A stretch of DNA of 64,000 bases, from NCBI GenBank assembly GCA_902763155.1, contig CACWQS010000002.1, positions 1 to 64,000 of the forward strand. Reading direction: 5' to 3'. The position numbers were made by a program, and so were the translations under genes. Each line of letters starts with the position of its first letter. Position 1 is the stretch's first letter. Shown here one piece after another: positions 60,674 through 64,000 of the stretch. Origin of the DNA: an uncultured Pseudomonadota bacterium (GTDB taxonomy: Bacteria > Pseudomonadota > Alphaproteobacteria > RF32 > CAG-239). The notes under the pieces were generated by a model. It saw only the letters and a list, made by a program, of their open reading frames with translations. It made no database searches and was not told the origin of the DNA.

Positions 60674-62476
60674 CTATTTATCACCGATGCGGAGAGCCTC
60701 AATAAACGCCGACTGCGGCACCTCAACTTTACCGAATTGCCGCATCCGTTGCTTGCCCTTTTTCTGATTATCTAATAGCTTACGCTTACGCGTCACATCA
60801 CCACCATAGCATTTGGCTGTTACATCTTTGCGCATCGGAGAAATAGTTTCGCGCGCCACAATTCGCCCTCCGATGGCCGCTTGCAACGGAATTTTGAACA
60901 GGTGCCTTGGAATAAGATCCTTCAAACGCTCACAAATTTGCCGCCCACGCGCTTCCGCTTCACCGCGATTACACAAAAACGCCAATGCATCAACCGGTTC
61001 TTCGTTGATTAAAATCTGCACTTTAACTAAATCAGCCGGCGCATAACCGATAAGCTCATAATTAAAACTGGCATAACCGCTGGAAATAGATTTCAGTCGG
61101 TCATAAAAATCAAAAACTATTTCGCTAAGCGGAATTTTATAAACTACCATTGCCCGATTGCCGACATAAGTTAAATCTTCTTGCTCTCCGCGTCGTTCGG
61201 TGCAAAGTTTCAAAATAGAACCCAAATATTCATCCGGTACCATAATGGTAGCACGTACCATCGGCTCTTCAATGCTTCTAATGGTTGACGGATCCGGCAT
61301 ATCGGCCGGGTTATGCAACACCATCTCGGTGCCGTTACTTAAATAAATATTATAAGCCACCGACGGTGCTGTTGTGATAATATCCAAATCAAATTCGCGT
61401 CCGATTCGCTCTTGGATAATTTCCATGTGTAGCAAGCCTAAAAAACCGCAGCGAAAGCCCATACCCAAGGCTTGCGAATTTTCCGGCTGATAATTTATGC
61501 TTGCATCGTTCAACTTAAGTTTGGCGAGCGCATCTTTAAGCGCATTATATTGACTGCTGTCCACCGGAAAGATTGAGCAAAATACCACCGAAATCGACGG
61601 TTTAAAACCTGTTAATGCCTCACTACACGGATTTTTATTATCAGTAATTGTATCGCCGATTTGACAATCTTCCAAGCTCTTGATACTGGCGGTAATAAAG
61701 CCGACTTCGCCTGCCGAAAGTTGCTCTGTATCAGTCATTTTCGGGGTAAAAATACCTATGCGGTCAATTGTATAATCCAACCCGTTCGACATCATGCGAA
61801 TATTTTGCTTCTTACGCAATACCCCATCTTTAACCCGCACTAAAATAATTACTCCTAAATAAGAATCATACCAACTGTCAATCAATAAAGCTTTAGTCGG
61901 AGCATTTTCATCACCGCACGGTGCCGGTAGTTTTTGTACCACTTGTTCCAAAAGCTCAGGAATACCATCACCGGTTTTGCCGGAGACTTCCACAGCATCG
62001 GTCGTATCCAAACCAATCACATCTTCTATCTGTTGCTTAACCCGTGCCACATCGGCCGACGGCAAATCAATCTTGTTGAGCGCCGTAATAATTTCGTGGT
62101 CGCTATCAAGCGCCAAATACACATTTGCCAGCGTTTGCGCTTCCACCCCCTGCGTTGCATCAACCACCAATATCGTTCCTTCGCACGATGCCAATGAACG
62201 CGATACTTCGTAAGTAAAATCGACATGCCCCGGCGTATCTATCATATTAAGCTGATACGTTTTGCCGTCTTGCGATTTAAAATTCAGCCGCACCGTCTGC
62301 GCTTTAATAGTAATACCGCGCTCACGCTCGATATCCATCGAATCAAGCACTTGTTCAGTCATTTCGCGCTGTTGCAAACCGCCGCAATATTCAATCATAC
62401 GGTCGGCAATCGTCGATTTTCCGTGGTCAATATGCGCTACAATGGCAAAATTGCGTATCAAACTTAAATCGGTCAT
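60674..62476 (-). CDS. lepA: Elongation factor 4 (LepA)
   Basis: EF4 is a ribosome-bound GTPase that remodels stalled or misplaced ribosomes. The 600-residue product has the G1 loop [14 protein letters not shown], the [12 protein letters not shown] switch region, [17 protein letters not shown], and the C-terminal domain unique to LepA ([44 protein letters not shown]). Length is standard. Confidence 0.97.
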   Translation of the reverse strand: MTDLSLIRNFAIVAHIDHGKSTIADRMIEYCGGLQQREMTEQVLDSMDIERERGITIKAQTVRLNFKSQDGKTYQLNMIDTPGHVDFTYEVSRSLASCEGTILVVDATQGVEAQTLANVYLALDSDHEIITALNKIDLPSADVARVKQQIEDVIGLDTTDAVEVSGKTGDGIPELLEQVVQKLPAPCGDENAPTKALLIDSWYDSYLGVIILVRVKDGVLRKKQNIRMMSNGLDYTIDRIGIFTPKMTDTEQLSAGEVGFITASIKSLEDCQIGDTITDNKNPCSEALTGFKPSISVVFCSIFPVDSSQYNALKDALAKLKLNDASINYQPENSQALGMGFRCGFLGLLHMEIIQERIGREFDLDIITTAPSVAYNIYLSNGTEMVLHNPADMPDPSTIRSIEEPMVRATIMVPDEYLGSILKLCTERRGEQEDLTYVGNRAMVVYKIPLSEIVFDFYDRLKSISSGYASFNYELIGYAPADLVKVQILINEEPVDALAFLCNRGEAEARGRQICERLKDLIPRHLFKIPLQAAIGGRIVARETISPMRKDVTAKCYGGDVTRKRKLLDNQKKGKQRMRQFGKVEVPQSAFIEALRIGDK

Positions 62477-62590
62477 AATTTCTCCTTAAAATTTGCCCTC
62501 AAGATAATTTATTTTTTCAGCCCTTGCAATAGTTATTGTCAAATATGAAAAAATATGTTTTAATAATAGCAATAAGTAAGGAGAATAATA

Positions 62591-63028
62591 ATGCGCAAAA
62601 TGATAGATATAGACTTCGGTTCCTCAAGATATAATGAACTGGTAGAGTTGCGGTATAAAATTTTGTTGGAACCGCTGGGATTAAAATTTCTCGATTCGTT
62701 TCGCCCCGAAGAAGCCAAATATTTACATATAGGCTGTGTTGAATCACTTGACGGCAAACTCATCGGCGGGCTGATTTTAGCTCCGCTTGATGATGAAAAA
62801 ATCCGCTTAATGCAAGTAGCGGTTGATAGCATTTACCAAGGTGAAGGTGTCGGTCGCGAACTGGTTAAATATGCCGAAAAACGCGCTAAAAGTGCCGGAT
62901 ATTCCACCATTATAATGCACGCCATGCTTTCGGTAGTCGGCTTTTATGAAAAAATGGGATACCATGCCGAAGGAGATGTTTTTGAAGAACAAGGTATCAC
63001 CTTTATGAAAATGGTCAAACAACTCTAG
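62591..63028 (+). CDS. GNAT family acetyltransferase
   Basis: The 145-residue product carries the GNAT fold with VESLDGKLIGGLILAPLDDEKIRLMQVAVDSIYQGEGVGRELVKYAEKRA; QGEGVGREL is the acetyl-CoA loop. Substrate is unknown; the N-terminus MIDIDFGSSRYNELVELRYKILLEPLGL is like that of several single-domain members. AAGGAG lies upstream. It is followed after 12 bases by the gene at 63041. Confidence 0.88.
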   Translation: MRKMIDIDFGSSRYNELVELRYKILLEPLGLKFLDSFRPEEAKYLHIGCVESLDGKLIGGLILAPLDDEKIRLMQVAVDSIYQGEGVGRELVKYAEKRAKSAGYSTIIMHAMLSVVGFYEKMGYHAEGDVFEEQGITFMKMVKQL

Positions 63029-63040
63029 TTGGAGAAAACA

Positions 63041-63913
63041 ATGAGCACACACGACAACATCAAATTTGAGCGGCAAAAACTGCAGTTCGAAGCTGCGATT
63101 AAAGAAGCCGAAGACGATTATGCCGTGCGTGATTTGGCTGCGGACTATTTACCAAAAGTGTTGGCATTAAATGTATCTGATGCTCAGAAGGTCGCAGAAT
63201 TGGAAGAAATCTTGCGCTACGTTGAAACATCGGCAGCCGAAAAATTCAGCGAGGATATCGAAAAAGGCGACCATTGGCAATCTTTTGAAATTGCCGCCAA
63301 TAATGAAGCTATAATTAACAAACTGCTCGATAATATCATCAAACTCACTCCACAAGGATATGATGACAAACTGATGCGCTTGGCACGACAAGTAGCGATG
63401 AACAATGACGGCGGCAACCGAGATATACAGTATGACAATCCGACTTGCTTAAGTTTAATGAATATGGTTTATGAAAAATTAAGCAATAAAGACGGTTTTC
63501 AATACCTTGATTTAATCGCCGCTTATCAACATTTCCATGCTGAAAAAGATATCCAACAAAAGACGCAAACTCGTGAAGAAAAACGTAAAAATGAGCGCCA
63601 AAAGGCTTATAGCCGCTTAGATGAAATTGAAAAACAACTTAAAAGCAATATCTCGCCGATTGATAAGCTGGATTTACTTGATGAAGCAATTGAATTAAGT
63701 TCGCAAAAATATTTTTCACCGTCAACCGCTAACCGCAAACGTACCGGCTATTGCGAGCACGCTCTCGAAGTCTGCCGCCAAGAACTGCCTTTGCGCAAAG
63801 ATTTGGAGTATCGTTATGAAGAGTTACTCAAACGCTACACCACCCAAAAAACACACATTAAGCCGAGAGCCAAAATCGCAACTCGCAGATCTGTCGGTGT
63901 CTTTATCCGCTAA
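63041..63913 (+). CDS. Hypothetical charged helical protein
   Basis: The ATG at 63041 has GGAG seven bases upstream; 290 residues. The product is acidic and helical with a basic C-terminus (RYTTQKTHIKPRAKIATRRSVGVFIR) and a coiled-coil segment (KTQTREEKRKNERQKAYSRLDEIEKQL) near residues 180-206. No signal peptide and no family recognised. It follows the GNAT gene closely, suggesting co-transcription. Confidence 0.55.
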   Translation: MSTHDNIKFERQKLQFEAAIKEAEDDYAVRDLAADYLPKVLALNVSDAQKVAELEEILRYVETSAAEKFSEDIEKGDHWQSFEIAANNEAIINKLLDNIIKLTPQGYDDKLMRLARQVAMNNDGGNRDIQYDNPTCLSLMNMVYEKLSNKDGFQYLDLIAAYQHFHAEKDIQQKTQTREEKRKNERQKAYSRLDEIEKQLKSNISPIDKLDLLDEAIELSSQKYFSPSTANRKRTGYCEHALEVCRQELPLRKDLEYRYEELLKRYTTQKTHIKPRAKIATRRSVGVFIR

Positions 63914-63985
63914 TCAAAAAAAATAGCCTTTTCGCCACATTTTATTTCTGCCGGAGAAACATATATTTTTTGCGGGAGAAACAAA

Positions 63986-64000
63986 ATGAAGAAAGGATTG
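63986..64000 (+). CDS. Start of a gene cut by the window edge
   Basis: An ATG with a strong GGGAGAA site seven bases upstream begins a frame MKKGL that runs off the end of the window. The start resembles that of an exported protein, but five residues give no more. It lies 72 bases after the gene at 63041. Confidence 0.5.

Noticed and set aside
60532..60726. Minus-strand frame of 64 codons at the end of lepA
   Set aside because: It overlaps the insert, the palindrome and the lepA coding end in another frame; it is Arg/Ser-rich noise.

Overview
The window looks like a chromosomal segment of an AT-rich, Gram-negative alphaproteobacterium. The support is an alphaproteobacterial-type ribosomal protein cluster, a SecB/Tim44-like/MltA/Smr neighbourhood, DUF2155 next to MCE proteins, an RHH_4-type protein, LptE and TolC. 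Pyruvate phosphate dikinase, Pta-AckA and a glycogen phosphorylase point to a fermentative, pyrophosphate-using, glycogen-storing life, as in uncultured gut alphaproteobacteria. The lineage is an inference. I see no insertion sequence, CRISPR array, phage, tRNA or rRNA.

Layout: 1-9.7 kb is the S10-spc ribosomal cluster on the minus strand (rpsJ to rplO), with its own promoter upstream of rpsJ and a terminator after rplO. 9.9-13.1 kb holds small orphan genes, including an RHH protein, an M50-like membrane protein and a His-rich exported protein. 13.1-14.8 kb carries DUF2155 plus two single-domain MCE proteins. 14.9-18.9 kb is a Gld-like ABC exporter operon in which the GldF and GldG parts are fused. 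18.9-21.1 kb is pta-ackA. 21.3-23.4 kb is a DUF2066-like protein and an AI-2E family permease. 24.6-28.7 kb is leuS-lptE-holA with overlapping ends, followed by pth and rplY. 29.6-31.7 kb has a lipoprotein behind a structured leader, an M50-like protein and a TetR regulator. 31.7-35 kb is a muropeptide-recycling operon (Mpl-like ligase plus LdcA-like carboxypeptidase). 35-39 kb is glgP and tolC. 39.5-43.2 kb is a lipid-linked sugar operon (GT39, GT2, ChbG-like, GtrA). 43.4-44.8 kb is qmcA-nfeD. 45.5-48.2 kb is ppdK. 48.4-52.6 kb has an ncRNA candidate, a small HTH protein, trmL, secB and the tim44-mltA-smr run. 52.6-56.6 kb has orphan membrane and zincin genes plus an HD phosphohydrolase. 56.5-64 kb has serS, trpS, an exported orphan, lepA, a GNAT protein and the start of a gene cut by the window edge.

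The most unusual content is non-coding. First, a family of roughly 85-110 bp nested palindromes has a fixed GTGTAC/GTACAC core. They sit immediately after, or overlapping, the stop codons of rplO, rpmD, ppdK, trmL and lepA. Their outer stems differ between copies but still pair, so the base-pairing rather than the sequence appears to be conserved. Some copies are chimeric or interrupted. Second, three structured RNA candidates carry recognisable promoters: a ~145-nt RNA near 48.5 kb with a terminator, an attenuator-like RNA near 30.4 kb with mutually exclusive stems, and a 190-nt leader near 12 kb with two hairpins sharing one loop sequence and a possible pseudoknot. None could be matched to a known RNA family by eye.
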